Part shown: in pieces, positions 17,624-26,880 of the stretch
Layout of the letters: each line of letters starts with the position of its first letter
How positions within the stretch are numbered: the stretch's first letter is position 1
Translations under genes and position numbers: made by a program
DNA from: Bacillus_BD sp963787345
GTDB taxonomy: Bacteria > Bacillota > Bacilli > Bacillales > Cytobacillaceae
DNA length: 64,000 bases
Direction of reading: 5' to 3'
Assembly: GCA_963787345.1 (NCBI GenBank)
Contig: CAWBCW010000027.1
Coordinates: 310,001 to 374,000 of the forward strand
Notes under the pieces: generated by a model
The model's input: the letters and a program-made list of their open reading frames with translations, nothing else
The model's database searches: none
What the model was told of the DNA's origin: nothing

Positions 17624-18418
17624 TCAAATTAACATGGCTCTGTCACTGCTCATTTGTTCTCCGCGAATACGCTGGAACTCTGCTAAAAGCTTTTCAACAG
17701 TTAATTGTTTCTTTTCTTCTTTATTCGCCTGGAAGATGATTTGTCCTTTATCCATCATAATTAATCGATTTCCTAGATCCAATGCTTGTTGCATATTGTG
17801 AGTTACCATTAGAGTAGTTAAGTTATTTTTTAGGACAATATCTCTTGTCAGATTTGTAATTAATTCCGCACGTGATGGATCCAATGCAGCTGTATGCTCA
17901 TCAAGCAAAAGAATTTTTGGATCTGTAAAAGTCGCCATTAATAGGGAAAGTGCCTGTCTTTCTCCACCTGACAATAACCCTACTTTTGCTTCTAAACGAT
18001 CCTCTAATCCTAAATTTAATGTTTGCAATTTTTCCTTAAAAAATTCTCGGCGTTTTTTTGTTACACCCACTCTAAGCCCCCGACTTTTCGTTCTTGAGAA
18101 GGCGATAGCTAAATTTTCTTCAATCGTCATCGTAGGTGCCGAACCCGCCATCGGATCTTGGAAAACCCGACCAACTAACTTAGCACGATTATGTTCCTTT
18201 ACATTTGTGACATTTTTACCGTCAATGATAACCGAACCAAGATCTGTAATCATTTTTCCTGAGATGATATTCATCAAAGTGGATTTACCAGCACCATTAC
18301 TTCCTATAACGGTTACAAAATCCCCCGGTTCTAAATCAAGCGATATTTCATGTAAGGCAATTTTTTCATCTGGCGTGCCTTCATTAAATACTTTATTAAT
18401 TTGTTTTAATTGTAACAA
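17624..18418 (-). CDS. ABC transporter ATP-binding protein (DUF534-type uptake cassette)
   Basis: A protein of about 264 residues with Walker A GSNGAGKST, Q-loop VFQDPMAG, signature LLSGGERQALSLL, Walker B ILLLDEHTAALDP and the switch histidine in VTHNMQQALDLG. It powers import with the permease and lipoprotein encoded upstream. The cassette resembles the TrpXYZ-like (putative tryptophan) transporters, but specificity cannot be read from the sequence. I chose the TTG at 18418 because GAGGTG lies six bases ahead; a GTG at 18427 overlaps that site. It is the last gene of the operon, 68 bases after the permease. Confidence 0.88.
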   Translation of the reverse strand: MLQLKQINKVFNEGTPDEKIALHEISLDLEPGDFVTVIGSNGAGKSTLMNIISGKMITDLGSVIIDGKNVTNVKEHNRAKLVGRVFQDPMAGSAPTMTIEENLAIAFSRTKSRGLRVGVTKKRREFFKEKLQTLNLGLEDRLEAKVGLLSGGERQALSLLMATFTDPKILLLDEHTAALDPSRAELITNLTRDIVLKNNLTTLMVTHNMQQALDLGNRLIMMDKGQIIFQANKEEKKQLTVEKLLAEFQRIRGEQMSSDRAMLI

Positions 18419-18486
18419 AGGATTCACCTCGTTTTCTGTTCAAAATCAGATTTGGTACCCAAAAATTTAACCGGTCTCTAATCGTG

Positions 18487-19476
18487 CTACGCTCCAATTG
18501 TACGATCATTTATCATTGATTGCATTCGTTTCTTTTTCCGTTGCTTTTCTTTCCGGCTGTCATTTATTTTCGGTAAGACTAAAGCAACAATAACAATCAC
18601 TGCTGTAATGATCTTCATATCTCCCGTATCTAAAAATTCAACACGAAGTGCCAATGCTACGATAATGCGATATAAAATGGAGCCGCCAATAACAGCTAAA
18701 GTTGCTCTTACAACATTTTTTGCTCCAAAAATGGCTTCACCAATAATAACAGAGGCTAAACCGATAACAATTAAACCAATTCCCATTCCAACATCACTAA
18801 ACCCATTATACTGAGCGATAATGGCACCTGAGAAAGCGACTAGAGCATTCGAAATTCCCAATCCTAATATTTTCAAAAAGTCCGTATCAGCCGAAAAACT
18901 GCGGATCATTGTTGCATTATCACCTGTAGCACGAACAGCCAAGCCGATATCCGTTCGAAGGAAATAATCAAGAGCCTTTTTCACAATATAAACAATGATG
19001 ATCATGACAATGAAAATTCCCCATGTCTTTGGAATAAATGCCCCAAGCCCAATAGCTGAAAAAACAGAGTTAATGGCATCATCAATTTTTAAACTCTGCC
19101 AGAAGGTTGTAAGTTTTGTAATAACCGTTTCCTCCTGAAGCAAAGGCACATTCGGTTTTCCCATAATTCGTAAATTAATTGAATAAAGAGCAATTTGCAT
19201 TAAAATCCCTGCTAAGAGGGCATTAATTTTTCCTTTTGTATGAAGAAGTCCTGTAATACAACCTGCGATAAAACCGACAATAAGGGCAATAAAGGTCGCA
19301 ATAAATGGGTCTGTACCACTAACAATCAATACCGATGCTGTTGCAGCTCCCGTTACGAAAGAACCGTCGACAGTCATGTCTGGAAAATCTAAGATTCTAA
19401 AAGATAAGTAGACTCCTAAGGCCATAAGGGCATAAATAATCCCTGCCTCAAAGGAACCAAATATAGCATTAAACAT
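18487..19476 (-). CDS. ABC transporter permease
   Basis: A 329-residue membrane protein of the branched-chain-type permease fold (BPD_transp_2). About eight to nine helices are visible, with the family segments GVYLSFRILDFPDMTVDGSF near the N terminus and GLGISNALVAFSGAIIAQYN in the middle. It ends in a basic tail (RKEKQRKKKRMQS). With the neighbouring ATPase and lipoprotein it forms one importer, expected to take an amino acid or related small solute. AAAGGAG lies seven bases ahead of the ATG. It is the middle gene of the three-gene operon. Confidence 0.9.
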   Translation of the reverse strand: MFNAIFGSFEAGIIYALMALGVYLSFRILDFPDMTVDGSFVTGAATASVLIVSGTDPFIATFIALIVGFIAGCITGLLHTKGKINALLAGILMQIALYSINLRIMGKPNVPLLQEETVITKLTTFWQSLKIDDAINSVFSAIGLGAFIPKTWGIFIVMIIIVYIVKKALDYFLRTDIGLAVRATGDNATMIRSFSADTDFLKILGLGISNALVAFSGAIIAQYNGFSDVGMGIGLIVIGLASVIIGEAIFGAKNVVRATLAVIGGSILYRIIVALALRVEFLDTGDMKIITAVIVIVALVLPKINDSRKEKQRKKKRMQSMINDRTIGA

Positions 19477-19603
19477 GTTGCATCTCCTTTCATGATGTTA
19501 TCCGGACGAATAATGAAATTAAAACTATTCTAACAATTATCGCTCTATATAGAAGAATGGGGCATCCATAAAATTTAGGAGCCCCATTATAATAGTAAGC
19601 TTA

Positions 19604-20599
19604 CTATTCTATAAACTCTGCGATATCGTTCCATTCATCTTTAAGTTTAATATTCATTTCATCTGCTGCTGTCTTATTAATCACTAACTTAAGATTTTGC
19701 GGATATTGAGCAGGCAATTCAGAAGGTTCTTTTTCACCTTTTAAAATTTGCGCAGCCATCAATCCCGCTTCATAGCCAATATCTTCATAGCTAAAGCCAT
19801 ATGCTGCAAAGCCACCACGATCGACTGAATCTAATTCACCAACAAATAATGGGATATCTTTCTCGTTTGCAACTTGTACCACAGACTCTAAAGCAGAAAC
19901 AACGGTATTATCTGTAACAATAAAAATCACATCTGCCTTTCCAACAAGTGATTCTGCTGCTTGTTTAACCTCAGCAGATGTTGCAACTGTTGATTCAACA
20001 GGGGTTTTCATCCCTAATTCCTCTGCAGCTTCTCTCATAATTCCAATTTGAACAACTGAGTTTGGCTCACCAGCACTATAGACAGTACCAATGGTAGCGT
20101 CAGGGAAATTTTCGTGAATAAATTTTACTGTATTTGGAATCGCATCAGGATGCATATCCGCTGTACCTGTTACGTTACCACCAGGCTCTTCCATTGTTTG
20201 AACAAGTTGTGATTCCACCGGATCTGTAACAGAAGTAAAGACGACAGGAATTTCTTTTGTCGCATTTAAAGCAGCAAGTGCACTTGGCGTTGCATTTGCA
20301 AAAATTAAATCAACATCATCACCAGCTAAATTGGCAGCGATTGTTTGAACCGTTGTTTGATCCCCATTTGCATTTTGTTCATCATATTCTACCGTTAGGC
20401 CTTCTTCATTTAATGCTTTCTTAAACCCTTCTGTAGCTGAATCCAATGAAGGATGTGTAACAAATTGTGTAATTCCAACTTTATATGCCTTTTCCTCCGA
20501 ACTTCCTGATTCATCTGTCCCGCTATTACCACATGCGCTTAACAATAACGAACCCGCTAAACCTAAAGCAACGAAACTTAAAGATTTTCTTTTAAACAT
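19604..20599 (-). CDS. ABC transporter substrate-binding lipoprotein (DUF534 family)
   Basis: A 331-residue lipoprotein with signal peptide and lipobox LLSAC (lipidated Cys at about 23), then a serine-rich linker. The mature domain begins KVGITQFVTHPSLDSATEGF and contains IFANATPSALAALNATKEIP, VTGTADM and GRxxDAIPNTVKFI-like blocks, typical of the DUF534 (PF04392) periplasmic-binding fold, relatives of TrpX. It captures the ligand outside the membrane for the downstream permease and ATPase. It is the first gene of the operon with a good sigma-A promoter upstream. The ligand is not determinable. Confidence 0.9.
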   Translation of the reverse strand: MFKRKSLSFVALGLAGSLLLSACGNSGTDESGSSEEKAYKVGITQFVTHPSLDSATEGFKKALNEEGLTVEYDEQNANGDQTTVQTIAANLAGDDVDLIFANATPSALAALNATKEIPVVFTSVTDPVESQLVQTMEEPGGNVTGTADMHPDAIPNTVKFIHENFPDATIGTVYSAGEPNSVVQIGIMREAAEELGMKTPVESTVATSAEVKQAAESLVGKADVIFIVTDNTVVSALESVVQVANEKDIPLFVGELDSVDRGGFAAYGFSYEDIGYEAGLMAAQILKGEKEPSELPAQYPQNLKLVINKTAADEMNIKLKDEWNDIAEFIE

Positions 20600-20688
20600 A
20601 GTTAATCCCCCTCTTTTATGTAACTATATGTCTATTTTATTACGTTCATACTTTTATGCTGTTACGCTGTTATGCTTTGGTGTAGTAA

Positions 20689-20717
20689 ATTATAATATTA
20701 AAATAATAATATTTCAA
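20689..20717 (-). promoter_or_regulatory. Sigma-A promoter of the ABC transporter operon
   Basis: On the minus strand TTGAAA and TATAAT are separated by 17 bases, about 90 bases before the lipoprotein start. The rest of the 344-base gap (20600-20943) is AT-rich and I see no riboswitch or T-box in it. Confidence 0.65.
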
Positions 20718-20943
20718 TCTATTTTATAAACTTTAGAGAAACATTTACAAATATATAAAACATAGGCTAAATGGTTGTCCCCTTATCCCTTATAATTTAA
20801 CTTTTCTCTTTTATTTAATAATACATAAAATTTCAAAAAATACCATCGTTTAATCTTATTTACCCCGTTGGTTTAAAATCATGATTGATAATACAATGAT
20901 CATAGTTTCTCATAACGAATATTCTTGTTATGGAGGTTAAACA

Positions 20944-22038
20944 ATGAAACAGAGAGCGTTGAATTTTTCGCAGTGGATGAAAGAAAAAGGAATAGATACA
21001 GCACTAATTACATCTACAGAAAATATTTTTTATTTAAGCAAGTTCTATAGTGATCCGCACGAAAGACTGCTTGGACTCGTTTTATTTCAAGATGAAGAGC
21101 CTTTTCTCGTTTGTCCTGCCATGGAGAAAGAGGATGCCAGAAGAACGGGTTGGAATTACGACATTATTGGTTATACCGATAATGAAGACCCTTGGGAGCT
21201 TATAGGCAAAACAATTGAAGCTAGAACTCAAAATGTTTCAAGAGTTGCCATTGAAAAAGAACATATGAATGTGGAGCGATTTGAAGCGATATCTTTGATG
21301 CTTCCTCATGCGGAATTTTTTTCAGCAGAGGAAAAGTTACGAAGGTTACGTATGGTTAAAGACGAAAAAGAAGTTTCAATTATTCGCGAAGCCTGTAAAT
21401 TAGCCGATTATGCCGTTGAAGTCGGTTGCGCGGAAATAAAAGAAGGAAAAACGGAGCTTGAAATCGTTGCCGCAATTGAATACGAGTTAAAGAAAAAAGG
21501 CGTCATGGACATGTCTTTTGCAACAATGGTTTTAACCGGAGCAAATGGGGCATCTCCACATGGAACACCAGGCTTAACAAAAATTCAAAAAGGAGATTTA
21601 GTTCTTTTTGACTTAGGTGTAATTGTCGAAGGTTATTGTTCAGATATTACAAGAACAGTTGCTTACGGTGATATTAACGACAAGCAACGAGAAATATATG
21701 ACACCGTTTTAAAAGCACAGCTAGCTGCCATTGAGGCCAGTAGACCAGGTGTTTCTTGTGCAGATGTTGATCTTACAGCCAGAAAGATCATTCGTGATGC
21801 AGGATTTGGTGAATATTTTCCTCATCGCCTTGGTCACGGGTTAGGAATAGGTGTTCATGAATATCCTTCTTTAATCGGAACAAACCCCTTAAAATTAGAA
21901 GCTGGAATGGTTTATACAATTGAACCCGGTATTTATGTTCCTAATGTGGCAGGTGTACGAATTGAGGACGATGTTCACGTAACGGAAAATGGCGTTGAGA
22001 TCCTTACTAATTTTCCGAAAGAGCTGCAATTTATTTAG
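20944..22038 (+). CDS. M24 family Xaa-Pro dipeptidase/aminopeptidase
   Basis: A 364-residue peptidase of the pita-bread fold. The N-terminal creatinase-like domain spans about residues 1-130. The C-terminal catalytic domain carries all five metal ligands: aspartates in LFDLGVIVEGYCSDITRT, histidine in HRLGHGLGIGVHEYP, and glutamates in YTIEPGIYVP and GVRIEDDV. It removes N-terminal residues preceding proline from peptides in the cytoplasm. Its length equals B. subtilis YkvY/YqhT, and the substrate range is uncertain. TGGAGG precedes the ATG. It is convergent with ald; repeat copy 22066-22190 follows its stop. Confidence 0.92.
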   Translation: MKQRALNFSQWMKEKGIDTALITSTENIFYLSKFYSDPHERLLGLVLFQDEEPFLVCPAMEKEDARRTGWNYDIIGYTDNEDPWELIGKTIEARTQNVSRVAIEKEHMNVERFEAISLMLPHAEFFSAEEKLRRLRMVKDEKEVSIIREACKLADYAVEVGCAEIKEGKTELEIVAAIEYELKKKGVMDMSFATMVLTGANGASPHGTPGLTKIQKGDLVLFDLGVIVEGYCSDITRTVAYGDINDKQREIYDTVLKAQLAAIEASRPGVSCADVDLTARKIIRDAGFGEYFPHRLGHGLGIGVHEYPSLIGTNPLKLEAGMVYTIEPGIYVPNVAGVRIEDDVHVTENGVEILTNFPKELQFI

Positions 22039-22065
22039 GCAAAAAAGCAGCGTATAAAGTGAAAC

Positions 22066-22190
22066 TTCCCTCAGCGGAATGTTCTACTCCGCTGAGGGTT
22101 AGTTGAACCAATCGGAGCTTTATGGGCAGTTGATCCCCCACCTATCTTCTTTTATTGTACTCAGAATCTTGAGGTGGGATCTTACTGCCC
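22066..22190 (+). repeat. Dispersed repeat family B, long hairpin copy
   Basis: It starts with the shared AAAGTGAAACTTCC core. A perfect 11-bp stem follows (CCCTCAGCGGA, 22078-22088, with 22098-22108). Then comes a second near-perfect stem of about 19 bp (22124-22143 with 22172-22190: GGGCAGTTGATCCCCCACCT against AGGTGGGATCTTACTGCCC). It lies between two convergent genes and has no coding potential. It looks like a small MITE-type or REP-type element. Confidence 0.65.
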
Positions 22191-22232
22191 GTTAAGCCTG
22201 AGAAATGGAGAACATTCTATGCTGCTTAACAA

Positions 22233-23357
22233 TTAATTGGAAGGTTTAAGAATGGTTATAGGATCACGAAATCTTAATGATAATGCTTTTGCTACTGCTT
22301 GATGAGTGACAAATCCATTTAATGTATTAAGACCTTTTCTTAATGCTTCATGATCTAGACATGCTTGTTTAATCCCTTTATTAGCTATTATAACCCCATA
22401 AGGATTGGTTGCATTCGTTAAAGCAATTGTAGATGTTCGTGGCACAGCACCAGGCATATTTGAAACAGCATAATGAACCACACCGTGTTTAATATATGTG
22501 GGGGAATCATGAGTCGTAACGCGATCCGTTGTTTCAAAAATCCCTCCTTGATCAATCGCAATATCGACAATAACTGAACCAGGGCTCATCGTTTTAATCA
22601 TTTCTTCCGTAACAAGTATGGGGGCTTTTGCACCTGGAATTAATACCGCACCAATTACTAAATCGGAGTTCTTCACCGCCTCGGCAATATAATACGGATT
22701 CGATACTAAAGTTGATACTTGAGGCCCGAATAGATCATCTAATTGTCTTAAACGTTCTACATTAACATCGATGATCGTTACATGCGCTCCTAGACCAATG
22801 GCAATTTTCGCCGCATTTGTTCCCGCGACACCACCGCCAATAATCGTAACCCTGCCTTTTGAAACGCCAGGAACTCCTGAAAGAAGCACGCCTTTACCGC
22901 CGTAGATTTTTTCTAAAAACTGCGCACCAATTTGTGCTGCCATTCTACCAGCGACTTCACTCATCGGTGTTAATAATGGCAATGACTTATTTGGTAGTTG
23001 GATCGTTTCATATGCTAAACCAACTACTTTTTTCTTAAGCAATTCCTTTGTTAGTTCAGGTTCTGTGGCAAGGTGTAAATATGTGAACAGAATTAAACCC
23101 TCTCGAAAAAAAACATATTCACTTGGCAGCGGCTCTTTCACCTTCATCACCAAATCCATCGACCATACCTCACTAGCCGTTTGTACAACTGAGGCTCCAG
23201 CACGAACATATTCTTCATCTATAAAAGAAGCACCACCCCCTGCACCAGACTCAATATATACTTGATGCCCAGCATTGACAAAACTCGAAACTCCTGAGGG
23301 TGTCATCGCAACACGATTCTCATTGTTCTTTATTTCCTTCGGCACTCCAATACGCAT
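22233..23357 (-). CDS. ald: Alanine dehydrogenase
   Basis: A 374-residue NAD-dependent alanine dehydrogenase, which interconverts L-alanine with pyruvate and ammonia and is important for alanine use and sporulation. It starts MRIGVPKEIKNNENRVAMTP. The catalytic lysine and histidine lie in MDLVMKVKEPLPSEY and YLHLA, and the Rossmann motif is VTIIGGGVAGTNAAKIAIGL. The ATG at 23357 has GGAGG eight bases upstream. An in-frame TTG at 23372 contains that same site and is rejected. It is monocistronic and divergent from the universal stress gene. Confidence 0.96.
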   Translation of the reverse strand: MRIGVPKEIKNNENRVAMTPSGVSSFVNAGHQVYIESGAGGGASFIDEEYVRAGASVVQTASEVWSMDLVMKVKEPLPSEYVFFREGLILFTYLHLATEPELTKELLKKKVVGLAYETIQLPNKSLPLLTPMSEVAGRMAAQIGAQFLEKIYGGKGVLLSGVPGVSKGRVTIIGGGVAGTNAAKIAIGLGAHVTIIDVNVERLRQLDDLFGPQVSTLVSNPYYIAEAVKNSDLVIGAVLIPGAKAPILVTEEMIKTMSPGSVIVDIAIDQGGIFETTDRVTTHDSPTYIKHGVVHYAVSNMPGAVPRTSTIALTNATNPYGVIIANKGIKQACLDHEALRKGLNTLNGFVTHQAVAKALSLRFRDPITILKPSN

Positions 23358-23553
23358 GGTGAGAACCTCCAATCAGATTTACCATCGCCATTACTATTTT
23401 TACGAAAATCAGCGCCTATTTATTCCCTAACAAAAGCATATATTCCTTTTATTTATATAAATCTTCCTATTTTTTATAATTTTTCTAAAAATTTTCACAA
23501 ATAAACACGAAAAATGTTGTATAATGAAGATGTAGATTAAGGAGGGGATTTTA

Positions 23554-24006
23554 ATGGCACTATCTTATAAGAAAATCCTAGTAGCCGTTGACGGTTCTAA
23601 AGAAGCAGAATGGGCTTTTAAGAAAGCGGTTGCAGTCGCAAAAAGAAATAATGCTAAGTTGATTATTTCCCACATCATTGATACACGCACATTTGCAACG
23701 GTTGAAGCTTATGATCGTACCATTGCAGAAAGAGCAGAACTATTCGCTAAAGAGTTAATGGAAAATTACAAAAAAGAGGCAAACGATGCAGGTGTACCAG
23801 ATGTAGACTATGTCATTGATTATGGATCTCCAAAAATCAAAATTCCAAAGGATATCGCTAAAAAGTATGAAATTGATTTAATCATGTGTGGGGCCACTGG
23901 TTTAAATGCTGTTGAACGATTTTTAATTGGCAGTGTTTCAGAGCATATTACACGCCATGCACGTTGTGATGTATTAGTTGTCCGCAGTGAAGATATAGAT
24001 GAGTAG
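23554..24006 (+). CDS. Universal stress protein (UspA family)
   Basis: A 150-residue single-domain Usp. It starts with the strand KKILVAVDGSKEAEWAFKKA and ends with the ATP-binding loop CGATGLNAVERFLIGSVSEH followed by DVLVVRSED. The G-x2-G-x9-G-S pattern suggests an ATP-binding member. Its role is general stress survival and the details are unknown. A strong AAGGAGGGG site precedes the ATG. It is convergent with argH, with a shared terminator. Confidence 0.92.
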   Translation: MALSYKKILVAVDGSKEAEWAFKKAVAVAKRNNAKLIISHIIDTRTFATVEAYDRTIAERAELFAKELMENYKKEANDAGVPDVDYVIDYGSPKIKIPKDIAKKYEIDLIMCGATGLNAVERFLIGSVSEHITRHARCDVLVVRSEDIDE

Positions 24007-24026
24007 TGTCATGCCTGCCGCACTAC

Positions 24027-24068
24027 AAAAGCCACGTTACCTTAAGATATGATAACGTGGCTTCTTTT
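24027..24068. terminator. Bidirectional terminator between the Usp gene and argH
   Basis: An 11-bp stem (AAGCCACGTTA with its complement) with a T-run on the plus side and A-run on the left. Confidence 0.8.
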
Positions 24069-24072
24069 TATA

Positions 24073-25446
24073 TTATTTTAAGCATTTTTTTGCTTTATCA
24101 ATAGCAATTTTAATTTGAGAAAATCCTGTCCCACCTGCACTATTACGGCGTGCGACTGCTGTTTCAGGTGCAAGCACTTCATAAATATCCTCTTCAAATA
24201 AGGAGCTTGATTGTTTAAAATCCTCCATTGATAAATCACTTAAATAGCAATTCTTTTGTACACATTGAAGAACAAGCTTTCCGACAACTTCATGTGCCTC
24301 TCTAAACGGCATTCCTTTACTTGATAAATAGTCGGCCAGCTCGGTCGCATTTGAGAAATCCTGCTTTGTTGCCTGTACCATTTCATCCTTATTCACTTTC
24401 ATTGTGCTAATCATGCCAGAAAAGATTTTTAATGAGCCTGAGATCGTTTTAACAGAATCAAACAGCCCTTCCTTGTCTTCTTGCATATCTTTATTATATG
24501 CAAGCGGTAATCCCTTTAAGACCGTCAATAGTCCAACTAAATTGCCATATACACGGCCAGTTTTTCCGCGAATAAGCTCAGCCATATCCGGATTTTTCTT
24601 TTGTGGCATAATGCTGCTTCCAGTAGAAAAACTATCATCTAGTTCAATAAAACGGAATTCCTGACTTGACCATAAAATGATTTCCTCACTTAAACGAGAA
24701 AGATGCATCATTAAAATTGAGCTGTTGGAATGAAATTCAAGAGCAAAATCCCGATCACTTACAGCATCAAGGCTATTCTCATAAATGCCCTCAAATCCCA
24801 ATAGCTCTGCACTGTATTCACGGTCAATTGGAAAGGTCGTTCCCGCTAAAGCCCCTGCCCCCAGCGGAGAGATATTAATCCGCTTCAAGCTTTCTTTATA
24901 ACGCTGTTTATCACGCTCTAACATCCAAAAATAGGCCATTAAATGATGAGCAAAAGAGATCGGCTGTGCCCTTTGCAAATGGGTATAGCCTGGCATAATC
25001 GTTTCAATATTGTTCTCCGCTTTTTCCAATAATGCCTCTTGAAGCTCGCCGACTAAATCAATGATCATTTTCACTTGTTCTCGTAAATATAAGTGAATAT
25101 CTGTTGCTACTTGGTCATTACGGCTTCTGCCTGTATGTAATTTACCACCAACAGGACCAATTAATTCGGTTAACTGACTCTCAAGATTTAAATGGATGTC
25201 TTCTAGAGCGACTGTATATTCTAATTCATCATTTAACGCTCTCGCTTTTAACGTCTCTAACCCATTTTTGATTTGACCGGCTTCCCCATCTGTCAGAATT
25301 CCTGTTTTGGCAAGCATCGTCACATGGGCGATGCTGCCAGTTATATCTTCTAACACTAATTCTTGGTCGAAAGAAATGGAGGCGCCAAATTCATCAACCC
25401 ATTCTTCTGCAGATTTGGTAAATCTTCCGCCCCAAAGTTTTTTCAC
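24073..25446 (-). CDS. argH: Argininosuccinate lyase
   Basis: A 457-residue lyase that cleaves argininosuccinate to arginine and fumarate, the last step of arginine synthesis. It shows LWGGRF at the start, TGRSRNDQVATD, the family signature GSSIMPQKKNPD and SPLGAGALAGTTF. The start is the GTG at 25446, with AGAAGGTGAC upstream and a GTGA overlap with the argG stop. The open frame upstream of it lies inside argG. It is co-transcribed with argG. Confidence 0.96.
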   Translation of the reverse strand: MKKLWGGRFTKSAEEWVDEFGASISFDQELVLEDITGSIAHVTMLAKTGILTDGEAGQIKNGLETLKARALNDELEYTVALEDIHLNLESQLTELIGPVGGKLHTGRSRNDQVATDIHLYLREQVKMIIDLVGELQEALLEKAENNIETIMPGYTHLQRAQPISFAHHLMAYFWMLERDKQRYKESLKRINISPLGAGALAGTTFPIDREYSAELLGFEGIYENSLDAVSDRDFALEFHSNSSILMMHLSRLSEEIILWSSQEFRFIELDDSFSTGSSIMPQKKNPDMAELIRGKTGRVYGNLVGLLTVLKGLPLAYNKDMQEDKEGLFDSVKTISGSLKIFSGMISTMKVNKDEMVQATKQDFSNATELADYLSSKGMPFREAHEVVGKLVLQCVQKNCYLSDLSMEDFKQSSSLFEEDIYEVLAPETAVARRNSAGGTGFSQIKIAIDKAKKCLK

Positions 25447-26651
25447 ACTGTCACCTTCTTGTTTGTTTGGACGATACTTTGAACTTTTGTCGGCAGTCCC
25501 CAAAGCTTAATAAAGCCTACTGCTGCATTATGGTCAAATTCGTCATCTGAAGTATATGTCGCTAATTTTTCATCATATAAGGAGTAGACTGATTTTCTTC
25601 CTTCTACAATTGCATGGCCTTTGAAAAGTTTAACTCTAACTGTACCTGTGACAAATTTCTGTGTTTCTGCTAAGAAGGCCTTTAAAGCGGTTGTTAAAGG
25701 AGAAAACCATAGTCCATCATAAATAATCTCTGATAATTTTTTCTCGATTACCGGTTTGAAGTGCGCCACTTCTTTAACAAGTGTTAAATCTTCTAACTCT
25801 TTATGAGCTTTAATTAATGTCATTGCTGCCGGACACTCATATACTTCCCTTGATTTAATTCCGACTAAACGATTTTCTACATGGTCAATTCTTCCAACCC
25901 CATGTTTTCCTGCAAGAACATTTAATTCTTGAATTAAACCTGCTAATGAATGAGACTGTCCGTTTATCGTTACTGGTACCCCTTGTTCAAAACCAATTTC
26001 AATAATATCTGGTGTATTAGGAGTATCTTCTAATTCAGCTGTTAATTCATATGCATCTTTTGGCGGTGTTGCCCACGGATCTTCTAAAATCCCACATTCA
26101 TTGGCTCTTCCCCATAAGTTTTGGTCGATTGAATATGGACTGTCAAGCTTGATTGGAACAGGAATATTCTTTTGTTTTGCGTATTCGATCTCTTCTTCTC
26201 TTGACCATGCCCACTCACGTACTGGAGCCAATACTTGTAAATTTGGATTTAGTGCTTGGATTGCCACTTCAAAACGTACTTGGTCGTTCCCTTTACCTGT
26301 ACAACCATGTGCAATTGCCACCGCTCCAACTTCTTCTGCTACCTCAACTAACTTTTTTGAAATTAATGGCCTTGAAAGAGCAGAAACAAGCGGATACTTT
26401 CCTTCGTATAATGTATGAGCTTGTAAGGACACTAACGCATAATCATGCGCAAACTCTTCTTTGGCATCGATCACAATAGATTGTACCGCTCCAACCTGAA
26501 GTGCCTTTTCTTTAATAAAATCTAAATCTTTTCCTTCACCAACATCTAAGCAGCATGCTACAACATCATAGCCTTGATCCTTTAACCAACTAACTGCTAC
26601 TGATGTATCTAATCCTCCCGAATATGCAAGTACAACTTTTGGATTTGACAT
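25443..26651 (-). CDS. argG: Argininosuccinate synthase
   Basis: A 402-residue enzyme that joins citrulline and aspartate with ATP. The pyrophosphatase P-loop AYSGGLDTSVAVSWLKDQGY is at the N terminus, with AHGCTGKGNDQVRFE and the SPYSIDQNLWGRANECG signature downstream. GAGGGGG precedes the ATG. The upstream ARG box suggests repression by the arginine repressor ArgR/AhrC. The gene is followed by argH with overlapping stop and start. Confidence 0.97.
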   Translation of the reverse strand: MSNPKVVLAYSGGLDTSVAVSWLKDQGYDVVACCLDVGEGKDLDFIKEKALQVGAVQSIVIDAKEEFAHDYALVSLQAHTLYEGKYPLVSALSRPLISKKLVEVAEEVGAVAIAHGCTGKGNDQVRFEVAIQALNPNLQVLAPVREWAWSREEEIEYAKQKNIPVPIKLDSPYSIDQNLWGRANECGILEDPWATPPKDAYELTAELEDTPNTPDIIEIGFEQGVPVTINGQSHSLAGLIQELNVLAGKHGVGRIDHVENRLVGIKSREVYECPAAMTLIKAHKELEDLTLVKEVAHFKPVIEKKLSEIIYDGLWFSPLTTALKAFLAETQKFVTGTVRVKLFKGHAIVEGRKSVYSLYDEKLATYTSDDEFDHNAAVGFIKLWGLPTKVQSIVQTNKKVTV

Positions 26652-26677
26652 TTATATATCCCCCTCTATATCAATAA

Positions 26678-26691
26678 TGTATATTTATACA
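26678..26691. promoter_or_regulatory. ARG box (ArgR/AhrC operator) before argG
   Basis: TGTATATTTATACA is a perfect palindrome and fits TGNAT-WWWW-ATNCA, the core of the arginine repressor site. It lies about 30 bases upstream of the argG ATG. Confidence 0.65.
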
Positions 26692-26880
26692 ACTTCTTAT
26701 ATTTTTATTCATCTCTATGAATTACACTTTAACAACTTTTTTAGTAAAATTCAATAGGTAAATAAAATATTTTTAATAAAAATATTGGGTAATGCTTAAC
26801 TTAAGTTTGTCTAATAGAAGTTCTCTCTATCCTGTAGTAAAATAAAGAAAATATGTGGAAGTATGTGGAGGGAAAATCAA

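Noticed and set aside
20600..20943. T-box or riboswitch ahead of the ABC cassette
   Set aside because: No T-box sequence, no terminator hairpin and no aptamer-like boxes were found; only a sigma-A promoter.
26707..26722. Palindrome ATTCATCTCTATGAAT as a second ARG box
   Set aside because: The half-sites are in the opposite order to the arginine repressor consensus (TGAAT before ATTCA). It may still be an operator, but not a clear ARG box.
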